Assembly (NCBI GenBank): GCA_900696625.1
Contig: CAADGU010000343.1
Location: 1-39,826, forward strand
Direction of reading: 5' to 3'
DNA length: 39,826 nucleotides
DNA from: an uncultured Chloroflexota bacterium
Lineage (GTDB): Bacteria; Chloroflexota; Anaerolineae; Promineifilales; Promineifilaceae
Shown: positions 1-5,548 of the stretch, one piece after another
Layout of the letters: each line of letters begins with the position of its first letter
How positions within the stretch are numbered: position 1 is the first letter of the stretch
The notes under the pieces: model-generated
The model's database searches: none
The model's input: the letters and a program-made list of their open reading frames with translations, nothing else
What the model was told of the DNA's origin: nothing
Made by a program: the position numbers and the translations under genes

Positions 1-1
1 A

Positions 2-193
2 ACGTTGATGATCCATACCGGGCAGGTATTGACGAGCGAGGGGTTGATCACGGCCGTGTGGGGCAGCGACGGCGGCGATAAAACGATGCTCAAACAGTTG
101 GTCTACCGGCTGCGCGCCAAACTGGAAGAGGTAGGCACGGCCGTGCAGATTGAAACCATTCCTGGCGTGGGTTACAGCTTGCGGCAGGCATGA
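2..193 (+). pseudogene. Copy 1: 3' end of an OmpR/PhoB-type winged-helix regulator gene (partial at window edge)
   Basis: The reading frame is open at the left edge and encodes the C-terminal part of a winged-helix DNA-binding domain: the GQVLTSEGL turn, AVWG, a recognition-helix-like segment ([12 protein letters not shown]) and the hairpin motif GVGYSLR that ends this family. The receiver domain and the first strands would lie outside the window. This copy may therefore be the true end of an intact response regulator, whereas copies 2 and 3 downstream are certainly fragments. It contains two ACGGCCGT sites (50 and 137). The stop codon is followed at once by a hairpin shared with the convergent antitoxin gene. 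Confidence 0.75.
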
Positions 194-215
194 AGCAGAA
201 ATCTTTCTGCTTCAT
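190..215. terminator. Bidirectional hairpin between copy 1 and the antitoxin gene
   Basis: Perfect 12-bp arms, ATGAAGCAGAAA and TTTCTGCTTCAT, separated by two bases. It lies between two convergent stop codons (191-193 on + and 217-219 on -), so it probably ends transcription from both sides. It has no long T-run, so efficiency is uncertain. Confidence 0.6.
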
Positions 216-216
216 C

Positions 217-477
217 TTAACTGGAGACAAAACCGTGTACCAGGCGAATGATGAGTGTTTCGGTTGAAACCCCGGCCTCACGTGCTTTTGCCTTGAGCAG
301 GTTCAAATCTTTTTGGGGCAGCGTAATCGTGACTTCTTGCTGCCCACCGGATGCCTCTACTGCATACTGCTGGTAACGACTGATAGCCTCTTGTACCTGG
401 GCAACTGGCTGCCATTCGCCATTCTCAACCGATTTGAGGAGTTCTTCTTCCTCTGGATCAAGGGAGACATCGTGCAT
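217..477 (-). CDS. Antitoxin-like protein, ribbon-helix-helix/CopG type
   Basis: This 86-residue acidic protein has a C-terminal segment (ITLPQKDLNLLKAKAREAGV) resembling a ribbon-helix-helix DNA-binding domain: a short strand followed by two helices. The N-terminal half is acidic and probably contacts the toxin. It starts 2 bp after the stop of the upstream 90-residue gene, so the two are co-transcribed with the toxin first, the order seen in BrnTA modules. Its likely role is to neutralise the toxin and repress the pair. The gene contains no ACGGCCGT and is wedged between two copies of a regulator gene end, which suggests acquisition. The family call is by pattern only. Confidence 0.6.
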   Translation of the reverse strand: MHDVSLDPEEEELLKSVENGEWQPVAQVQEAISRYQQYAVEASGGQQEVTITLPQKDLNLLKAKAREAGVSTETLIIRLVHGFVSS

Positions 478-479
478 AG

Positions 480-752
480 CTATTTCCTCAAGTATTGCCT
501 GGTCATTTTTCGGCTGGGTATAGCAGTTTTGAGAAATATCTCCGCATTCGATTCGACAAATGGGATGATCCAGGCATAGTTGTTAATAGAGATGATAAAG
601 ATTTTCTGATTCGGATATTGCTGCTTATTCGGGTGTTCCATCACGGCCAACACCTGACCATTTCGGATGTGCGTGACAATATCTTCAAACGCAATGCGGC
701 GGGTTGCTTTCAGTTGTTCATTCTTCTCGTTGTTCCAGGCAAACCGTTTCAT
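480..752 (-). CDS. BrnT-like toxin (putative RNase)
   Basis: This 90-residue protein begins with an F-x-W-x-x-E-K-N motif typical of BrnT-like toxins. It continues with AFEDIVTHI, a glycine turn, a strand-rich centre with IFIISI, and a C-terminal IPSRKMTRQYL tail. BrnT proteins are small RelE-fold ribonucleases inhibited by a downstream DNA-binding antitoxin; here the next gene, 2 bp away, is a ribbon-helix-helix-like protein. DUF4258 is a related alternative label. No catalytic residue can be assigned confidently by eye. The module lies between copies 1 and 2 of the winged-helix fragment, in the opposite orientation. Confidence 0.6.
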   Translation of the reverse strand: MKRFAWNNEKNEQLKATRRIAFEDIVTHIRNGQVLAVMEHPNKQQYPNQKIFIISINNYAWIIPFVESNAEIFLKTAIPSRKMTRQYLRK

Positions 753-803
753 CCATCGGATTATACCCGGCGCACAGTTGTTTGAGAAGCAGCCCCAATA
801 CCG

Positions 804-1013
804 TTGGAAACCAGATTGTTAGAGACATTGATGATCAATGTCGGGCAGGTATTGACGAGCGAGGGGTTGATCACGGCCGTGTGGGGCAGCGACGGCGGCG
901 ACAAAACGATGCTCAAGCAGTTGGTCTACCGCCTGCGCGCCAAACTGGAAACGGGCGGCGCCGCCCCGATTGAAACCGTTCCCGGCGTAGGCTACAGCCT
1001 ACGGCAGGAATGA
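804..1013 (+). pseudogene. Copy 2: winged-helix regulator 3'-end fragment
   Basis: The fragment encodes [18 protein letters not shown] and then the same winged-helix sequence as copy 1 to GVGYSLRQE and a stop. An in-frame TGA lies about seven codons upstream of the TTG that opens the frame, so no receiver domain can be joined to it. Compared with copy 1 it extends a little further upstream but differs after KLE, where it reads [12 protein letters not shown]. It has one ACGGCCGT (873). A truncated DNA-binding domain of about 69 residues is unlikely to be a functional regulator. Confidence 0.7.
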
Positions 1014-1021
1014 AATCTCCC

Positions 1022-1471
1022 CTATCCCGATATACCTCTTCTAGCCAGTTCCTCTCTTAGCTCAAACAAAAACGCCAAAGTGTCACAAACCCTGAACGTA
1101 TAAAAGCGACCAATATCTTCAAAATGCGGATCATAACTTATGATGTGTGTGGCCTGTCCATTCGTTGCACAGAGAAGAAAGGCAATATCATCCGGATCGG
1201 ATGGGTATACAGGTAGGTGATAGAATTCAATGCTCACGTGCCTGCCCAATGCAAGTAGCGCGCGAAGCAGCTTTTTGATGGTTTCTTCTGGTACGCTAAA
1301 CGCGCGCATCTTTTCAATGTATTCGAGGAGCGTATCATCTGAATGAAGTAGCTCAAACTCCTCGTTTCGCCAGCGAGCAAAAAGCTCCTTGTTAGGGCTA
1401 GATTCTGACCGGCTTTTTTGCGAGGCGATGAGAACGTTGGTATCTGGCACGATGCTAAAAGAAGTTTTCAT
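1022..1471 (-). CDS. PIN-domain protein, putative TA toxin (COG1569-like)
   Basis: The N-terminus carries the PIN hallmark strand and aspartate, VPDTNVLIAS. A middle acidic position is followed by SDPDDIAFLLCA, the acidic cluster that co-ordinates metal in PIN nucleases, and then ISYDPHF. PIN toxins cleave RNA using Mg or Mn. The ORF track starts at a TTG (1480); I prefer the ATG at 1471 (MKTSFS). The gene directly follows the 95-residue partner gene and both precede copy 2 of the winged-helix fragment in convergent orientation. No ACGGCCGT is present. Length (149 residues) is normal for this subgroup of PIN toxins. Confidence 0.75.
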   Translation of the reverse strand: MKTSFSIVPDTNVLIASQKSRSESSPNKELFARWRNEEFELLHSDDTLLEYIEKMRAFSVPEETIKKLLRALLALGRHVSIEFYHLPVYPSDPDDIAFLLCATNGQATHIISYDPHFEDIGRFYTFRVCDTLAFLFELREELARRGISG

Positions 1472-1482
1472 GGTGGGCAAAT

Positions 1483-1770
1483 TCAGACGGTATCGCCAAT
1501 TTCTTGCCGGGCTTCTTCAAATTCCTTGAACGCTTGCTCACGGGTATAGCCTTCTTTGCTAAGCTGCTCATGCTCTGCTTTCGCTTCTTGCAGGATTCTT
1601 ATACTTTCCTCGTCGTGGGGTTTGAGATAAGCGTAACGAACCTGGTCGCCCCGTTTTTCAAAAATCAGAGAGACATTCCGTTCCTGCAAAAGCAGCCGGG
1701 TAAGTAATTCGGGATCTTTTTTGATCACTTCAATTGAGAGAGTTTGTGATTGCTGGCCTATTTGTGCCAT
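1483..1770 (-). CDS. Probable antitoxin partner of the PIN protein
   Basis: This 95-residue protein is very rich in Glu, Lys and Gln. An N-terminal strand-helix ([18 protein letters not shown]) and a helical acidic C-terminus ([20 protein letters not shown]) are visible. I recognise no named DNA-binding motif. Its assignment as antitoxin rests on its size, its charge and its position immediately upstream of, and essentially abutting, a PIN toxin gene. Antitoxin-first order is usual for PIN modules. There is no ACGGCCGT in it. Confidence 0.55.
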   Translation of the reverse strand: MAQIGQQSQTLSIEVIKKDPELLTRLLLQERNVSLIFEKRGDQVRYAYLKPHDEESIRILQEAKAEHEQLSKEGYTREQAFKEFEEARQEIGDTV

Positions 1771-1872
1771 ATCTTCACCTGCTTAAACCAGAAGAATGAT
1801 TGCTTATATCAGGAGGCTATTGTAACACAGAGTGTTTGTTCTCAAGTGCAGCAACCAGATATTCAGTGGGGC

Positions 1873-2031
1873 TTGATCAGCGAGGGGGAGGCCGTGTGGG
1901 GCAGCGACGGCGGCGACAAAACGATGCTCAAGCAGTTGGTCTACCGCCTGCGGGCTAAACTGGAAGAGGTAGGCACGGCCGTGCAGATTGAAACCATTCC
2001 TGGCGTGGGTTACAGCTTGCGGCAAGAGTAA
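1873..2031 (+). pseudogene. Copy 3: degenerate winged-helix regulator 3'-end fragment
   Basis: The fragment reads [15 protein letters not shown] and then follows copies 1 and 2 to GVGYSLRQE and TAA. The segment before the AVWG motif has lost several bases, destroying the first ACGGCCGT site. It is a mosaic. Up to about 1950 it carries the copy-2 variants (GACAAAACG, CTCAAGCAG, TACCGCCTG), and after TGGAAGAG it is identical to copy 1. This points to recombination among the copies. It is certainly non-functional as a regulator. Confidence 0.7.
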
Positions 2032-2048
2032 ATGAATGTGGGAGGTGG

Positions 2049-2549
2049 TCACGGCCGTGCGCGTGCCAATATCGCCGCCACAACTTCGCTCTTTGCATCT
2101 GCATAATTCTGGACATACTTCCAGGTTCGTGCCGCCAGGTCACGCTTTGTCGCCTCGTAAAGCAACCGATCCTCCGGGTGATTCCGCAACCAATCGCGGA
2201 ACAACACCATCCGCTCAATCTCCGGGCACCCGGCCGAGAAAACATGCAGATTGCCCTGTACATCGGGTGGTATGAGCAGCCGATGCTCATACCATTCAGG
2301 CTCACGAATCCTGAGTGTATATCCCCATTCCTCCAACGGCCTCACGTAAGCTGCCTCATCGCACGAATCGGCCACCGCCATCACCCAGTCAATAATTGGC
2401 TTTGCTGACAAACCTGGCACCGAGGTTGATCCCACGTGTTCAAGCAGTTGTATCTTGTCGCCTAACACTTCCTCTAGCTGTTTTTTCAGTTGCGCAAATA
2501 CAGAGGGCCAGGCCGGATCATAGGGAGCCAGGTAAATCGTACTGTTCAG
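2049..2549 (-). CDS. GrpB-family (UPF0157) nucleotidyltransferase-like protein
   Basis: The translation contains the GrpB signature: LAPYDPAWPSVF at the start, then LLEHVGSTSVPGLSAKPIID, a nucleotidyltransferase-fold core with G-S-T-(A/S)-V-P-G-L, and a C-terminal R-D-L-A-x-x-T-x-x-Y helix. The biochemical role of GrpB proteins is unknown; the fold belongs to the polymerase-beta-like superfamily. No ATG, GTG or TTG lies near the domain start. The best candidate is a CTG whose last two bases and next base form the TGA stop of the upstream SRPBCC frame (CTGA). The gene may have lost its own start through a deletion. Its stop codon runs into an ACGGCCGT site at 2051. Confidence 0.75.
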   Translation of the reverse strand: MNSTIYLAPYDPAWPSVFAQLKKQLEEVLGDKIQLLEHVGSTSVPGLSAKPIIDWVMAVADSCDEAAYVRPLEEWGYTLRIREPEWYEHRLLIPPDVQGNLHVFSAGCPEIERMVLFRDWLRNHPEDRLLYEATKRDLAARTWKYVQNYADAKSEVVAAILARARP

Positions 2550-2881
2550 CGGCTGCCGCGGGCCAACGGTCGCAGCCGGTCGCGCACGGCGCTCCACATG
2601 CCCTCGCCGACGATCTCGCGCTCGAAGTGAACGACGCTCCCTTTCGGGATCCCCCGTAGGTCTGCCGGTTCCCGGCGCGTGATGGTCTCGGTGCCCTCGA
2701 ACTTCTGCTGCCCCATCTGCATCACGACCCGCGACGTGGTACCGACTTGCCCGTGTGCCCCACTCACCGGCTCGTGCAGCACCAGACCCCGCAGCCACTT
2801 CGGCAGGTGTGCAGGGTCGGCGAGCAGTTGGGCCACCTCCTCTCGCGGCATGGTGATCTCAATCGTTACGGTGTACTTCAT
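2546..2881 (-). pseudogene. SRPBCC-family protein, truncated at the C-terminus
   Basis: The start (ATG 2881) and N-terminal strands (MKYTVTIEITMPREEVAQLL) followed by DPAHLPKWLRG are typical of START/SRPBCC ligand-binding proteins. The frame ends after about 111 residues at REIVGEGMWSAVRD plus a short unrelated Arg-rich tail. Family members usually have about 145-150 residues and end in a long C-terminal helix that closes the pocket, which is absent here. The break coincides with the start of the GrpB-like sequence, so a deletion joining two neighbouring genes is likely. The ORF-track start at 2932 adds an unlikely N-terminal extension. Confidence 0.65.
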
Positions 2882-2928
2882 GGCGGAGCGCTCCAGGGTT
2901 CTTGAGTGAGAAACGGGATCTATCGTTC

Positions 2929-3270
2929 TCACGACTCTGGATCAAACCCGAATACTCGAAGCTCCTGATCACAGCGACACGCTTTGGCGATACGTGCGGC
3001 CCAGGCGATGGCCTCCTTGCTTGAAGGCAGCTCAAGTACAGTGAATCCACCATTGAGCGGAGGCGCCCACGGGTAGCCTCCCTCAGCGACTGAGCCATTG
3101 GCCGAAACGAGAACGGGCGGTACTGTTTCATCAATACCACCGCCGAAAACGTAGACGCCCGCTTCCTTCGCCTCGCGTATCACGGCATGAGAGTCTCGCC
3201 CCACCGCCTCCCACTCACTGTCGGGTACATTCATTGCCGCACTGGGGAATGAAATTAGATACTTTGCCAT
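2929..3270 (-). CDS. YCII/DGPF-like domain protein
   Basis: This 113-residue protein starts MAKYLISFPSAAM, with a clear ribosome-binding site (GGAGAAAG). It has the small alpha/beta layout of YCII-related proteins: an N-terminal strand, a helix around the VGRDSHAVIREAKEAG segment, VYVFGGGID, and the substrate-loop-like GGFTVLELPSSKEAIAWAAR. YCII-related proteins occur near sigma-factor and small-molecule enzymes; their reaction is mostly unknown. It lies in the run of small minus-strand genes that lacks ACGGCCGT. Confidence 0.7.
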   Translation of the reverse strand: MAKYLISFPSAAMNVPDSEWEAVGRDSHAVIREAKEAGVYVFGGGIDETVPPVLVSANGSVAEGGYPWAPPLNGGFTVLELPSSKEAIAWAARIAKACRCDQELRVFGFDPES

Positions 3271-3332
3271 GATCTTCTTTCTCCAAGAATTTTATTGTGC
3301 TTATCGGTAGACAGTTGCCAGCATATCGTCTG

Positions 3333-3794
3333 CTATGCAGCATCATAGGCTTTCTCCAGTGCCGCCACATCGAGCTTCACCATTGTCATCATAGCTTCCA
3401 TTACAGCCTGTACCTTTCTCGGGTTCTTGTCGGCTATGAGTTCCATGAAACGGCTCGGCACAATTTGCCAGGTGACGCCAAATTGATCGGTAATCCATCC
3501 GCATTGCGATGGGGTTGCGCCAGCGCTGACGAGTTTGTTCCAGTATTCGTCAACCTCCCTCTGATCCTTGCAGTTAACAAAGAGCGAGAAGCCCTGAGAG
3601 AATGTGAAGTATGAGCCACCGTTATACCCCATGAAGAACTGACCACCGACGACAAACTCGGCAGAAGTGATGGGGCCGTCCTCACCAGTACGGGCAACAG
3701 TCTTGATCTCAGAGTCTGGGAACGTATCGGTATAGAACGCGATTGCAGCTTCGAGTTGGTCATCAAACATCAGGAAAGGTGTCACTTTGTTCAT
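3333..3794 (-). CDS. VOC-superfamily protein, PhnB-like (3-demethylubiquinone methyltransferase-like fold)
   Basis: The sequence NKVTPFLMFDDQLEAAIAFY, then NSEI-like IKTVART, GPITSAEFVVGGQFFMGYNGG and TPSQCGWITDQFGVTWQIVP is the classic PhnB-type VOC pattern with paired beta-alpha-beta-beta-beta modules. These proteins share the glyoxalase/bleomycin-resistance fold; most have no proven reaction and the 'methyltransferase' name is historical. A good Shine-Dalgarno (GAGGAGAC) precedes ATG 3794. The next gene upstream is a GNAT acetyltransferase, and the whole neighbourhood is a string of small, independently acquired-looking genes. Confidence 0.8.
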   Translation of the reverse strand: MNKVTPFLMFDDQLEAAIAFYTDTFPDSEIKTVARTGEDGPITSAEFVVGGQFFMGYNGGSYFTFSQGFSLFVNCKDQREVDEYWNKLVSAGATPSQCGWITDQFGVTWQIVPSRFMELIADKNPRKVQAVMEAMMTMVKLDVAALEKAYDAA

Positions 3795-3899
3795 CTGTTT
3801 GTCTCCTCTTTTCAGGTTGTCGCCTAACTATTTATTACCCTGCACCTATTGCCGGGTATTCTTTTTTCGGAATGATGCCCTGCAATCATAGGAGGGCAA

Positions 3900-4388
3900 T
3901 TAAACGAGCTTCTCCATGACCTTGACCTTAATCACATCCCCTTCCACCCGCTCTTCTTTACTTTCTGTTTCGCGAAAGCCGTGGGTATGATAAAAGGTGT
4001 ACGCGGAGTGATTATTTTCCTCAACTTCAAGCCGGATGGTGCGGGCGGTGGGAAATGCGGTAATGCCTGCCTGTAAGAGTTGACTCCCAATTCCTTGTCG
4101 TTGACAGTGAGGGTGAACATATAAGCGGGATAGCATAACCGTATCGTCACTGATTTGTCCCACTGTAGTTAGACCGAGGATCGTGCCCTTTTCGGTCTTG
4201 GCCACGCCAAAAAAGATGCGTGGATTCTGGATTTCCGCTGCTAACCGATCCAGACTGTGCCAGACGGATGTGACCGCGTTGATCGTTGCTGGAGACAGGA
4301 ACGAACTGTAGGTGGCTCGCCACGTCTCGCTAAGCACTTGCTTAATTTCTGTTACGCCCTCAACCTTCGCACGTTCGATACTCACCAT
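3900..4388 (-). CDS. GNAT-family N-acetyltransferase
   Basis: This 162-residue protein has the four GNAT motifs in order: an N-terminal ISSVL-type helix region (EGVTEIKQVLSETW), the strand GLTTVGQISDDTVMLSRLYVHP, motif A for acetyl-CoA (CQRQGIGSQLL, the Q/R-x-x-G-x-G/A loop), and motif B (NHSAYTFYHTHGFRETE). It transfers acetyl from acetyl-CoA to an amine; the substrate cannot be read from the sequence. The ATG at 4388 has only a weak upstream purine stretch. Confidence 0.85.
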   Translation of the reverse strand: MVSIERAKVEGVTEIKQVLSETWRATYSSFLSPATINAVTSVWHSLDRLAAEIQNPRIFFGVAKTEKGTILGLTTVGQISDDTVMLSRLYVHPHCQRQGIGSQLLQAGITAFPTARTIRLEVEENNHSAYTFYHTHGFRETESKEERVEGDVIKVKVMEKLV

Positions 4389-4439
4389 CTCGATTGCCCG
4401 CCTCCGACCTGGCGCCGGCCTGTCGCCGACCTGTCGCCC

Positions 4440-5126
4440 TCACGCTTCTTTGGCAGTCAGGTCCTTGTCTTCCATTTCCCAGGCATGGTCCAGGGTGTGA
4501 AAGGCGGTGTGCCGAATCAGGAACCGGAGCGGCCCATTCGCCCTCTTGCCGGCCAACTTGCCCTGTGCGTGGTACTCCCGGAATGCCTGGCAATAGGCAT
4601 CTCGATGCGTTTTCAGCCCCTCATCAGTCAGCATCGCACCGTCCGGGGTGAGCACACCGACCTGCTTCGCCCAATCCTGCTCCGCGGCAAACGTATGACG
4701 GACGATGCGGTCCCGGTCTCGTCCTCCCCCTCGCGGCCCCTTCTGCATCTCCGCTGACACCCGCCGGCGCACATCATCGAAAAACGCCCAGCACGCCTGC
4801 ATCAGCCTCAGCTCACGTTCCAATTCCTCACCCGACATGGCCTGTTTATCAATGCTCGAAAACGCGAACGAGATGCCCCAGAAGTCGGTTGAGCCTGTGC
4901 CTGGATACTGTTCGACCACATCAATGTCCTTGATGGTATCAAACTCCGCACTCATTTGAGCCAGCTTTGCTACTTGTGAATATCGCGGAATATAGGAACG
5001 TAGCCTTTCGATTGCTTCCTCCGCGGTCTTCGCCCCGCGCTCCAGTCCGGGCCAATCAGGGGCCACCGCCACCACCTTCTTGCCCTTCGGGCCAATTTCT
5101 AACGTCACTCGTGTATGTTTAGCCAT
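4440..5126 (-). CDS. HicB-like N-terminus plus DinB-like helical protein
   Basis: I chose ATG 5126 (MAKHTRV) because GGAGGAGAC directly precedes it; the track start at 5189 adds 21 residues without support. Residues 1-70 (TRVTLEIGPKGKKVVAVAPDWPGLERGAKTAEEAIERL) resemble a HicB-like partial RNase-H fold: strands, a P-G-L loop and an E-A helix. The rest is helical, with a conserved-looking RHTAFHTLDHAWEMEDK near the C-terminus, reminiscent of the third metal-ligand helix of DinB/YfiT proteins. The function is unknown; metal binding is inferred. It is the first of the ACGGCCGT-free minus-strand run. Confidence 0.55.
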   Translation of the reverse strand: MAKHTRVTLEIGPKGKKVVAVAPDWPGLERGAKTAEEAIERLRSYIPRYSQVAKLAQMSAEFDTIKDIDVVEQYPGTGSTDFWGISFAFSSIDKQAMSGEELERELRLMQACWAFFDDVRRRVSAEMQKGPRGGGRDRDRIVRHTFAAEQDWAKQVGVLTPDGAMLTDEGLKTHRDAYCQAFREYHAQGKLAGKRANGPLRFLIRHTAFHTLDHAWEMEDKDLTAKEA

Positions 5127-5548
5127 GTCTCCTCCGATCACAATAGTTCCTGCTATCTTGTACGGTTTGCTCATCATCAAGTGAAGCAATGTACTCTTCG
5201 ACTGGTTGGGTCATTTTACCCTTCTCCTTATGGGGGAATCACAACACGAGAATACTAGCTCACTTGTTCTAAAGTGTCAAGATATTCTCTGGCGAGGAGG
5301 TACGGCCGTATCATCCGCTGGCACAAACAAGAATATGCCTGACACCCTGGTGCAACCGACCGTGAGCCCTCGTCTTTTTGGAGGGATAACTCATGGGCGA
5401 CGGCCGTCCTGGAATACGCGGCGAGCTATAACACGTTCTTGGATGAGACACCGGATTCCATTGTTTATTTTTGTTACCAGATTGTTACTCCTTTTAAGAC
5501 CAATTTGTTACCGGCTCATTTTATGCTGGCGAGTAGAGGAGTGAAACC
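5127..5548. other. Spacer upstream of the sulfate-type transporter cluster
   Basis: About 420 bp lie between the divergent DinB-like and ABC genes. The 112-residue ORF (5206-5544) has no recognisable domain and I do not call it a gene. The spacer contains two ACGGCCGT octamers (5302, 5400), an AT-rich stretch from about 5460, and three direct TTGTTAC repeats before the ABC gene. It probably holds the promoter of the transport cluster, but I cannot place -10 and -35 boxes confidently. Confidence 0.5.
5471..5511 (+). promoter_or_regulatory. Three TTGTTAC direct repeats (possible operator)
   Basis: TTGTTAC occurs at 5471, 5482 and 5505. The start-to-start distances are 11 and 23 bp, about one and two helical turns, so the repeats face the same side of DNA. 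They lie 38-78 bp upstream of the ATPase start codon. A regulator-binding array for sulfate or stress control is plausible but unproven. Confidence 0.35.

Noticed and set aside
4257-4757. 166-residue plus-strand ORF
   Set aside because: It runs antisense to the GNAT and DinB-like genes, with no recognisable domain.
2049-5189. Integron-like gene cassette array
   Set aside because: The gene types fit cassettes, but I found no repeated attC-like sites between the genes. The string GTCGCCTAAC near 2456 is inside the GrpB-like gene and the one near 3817 has no matching partner. No integrase is in the window.
5206-5544. 112-residue ORF before the ABC gene
   Set aside because: It has no domain, ends in the ABC leader, and contains the TTGTTAC repeats; regulatory DNA is more likely.
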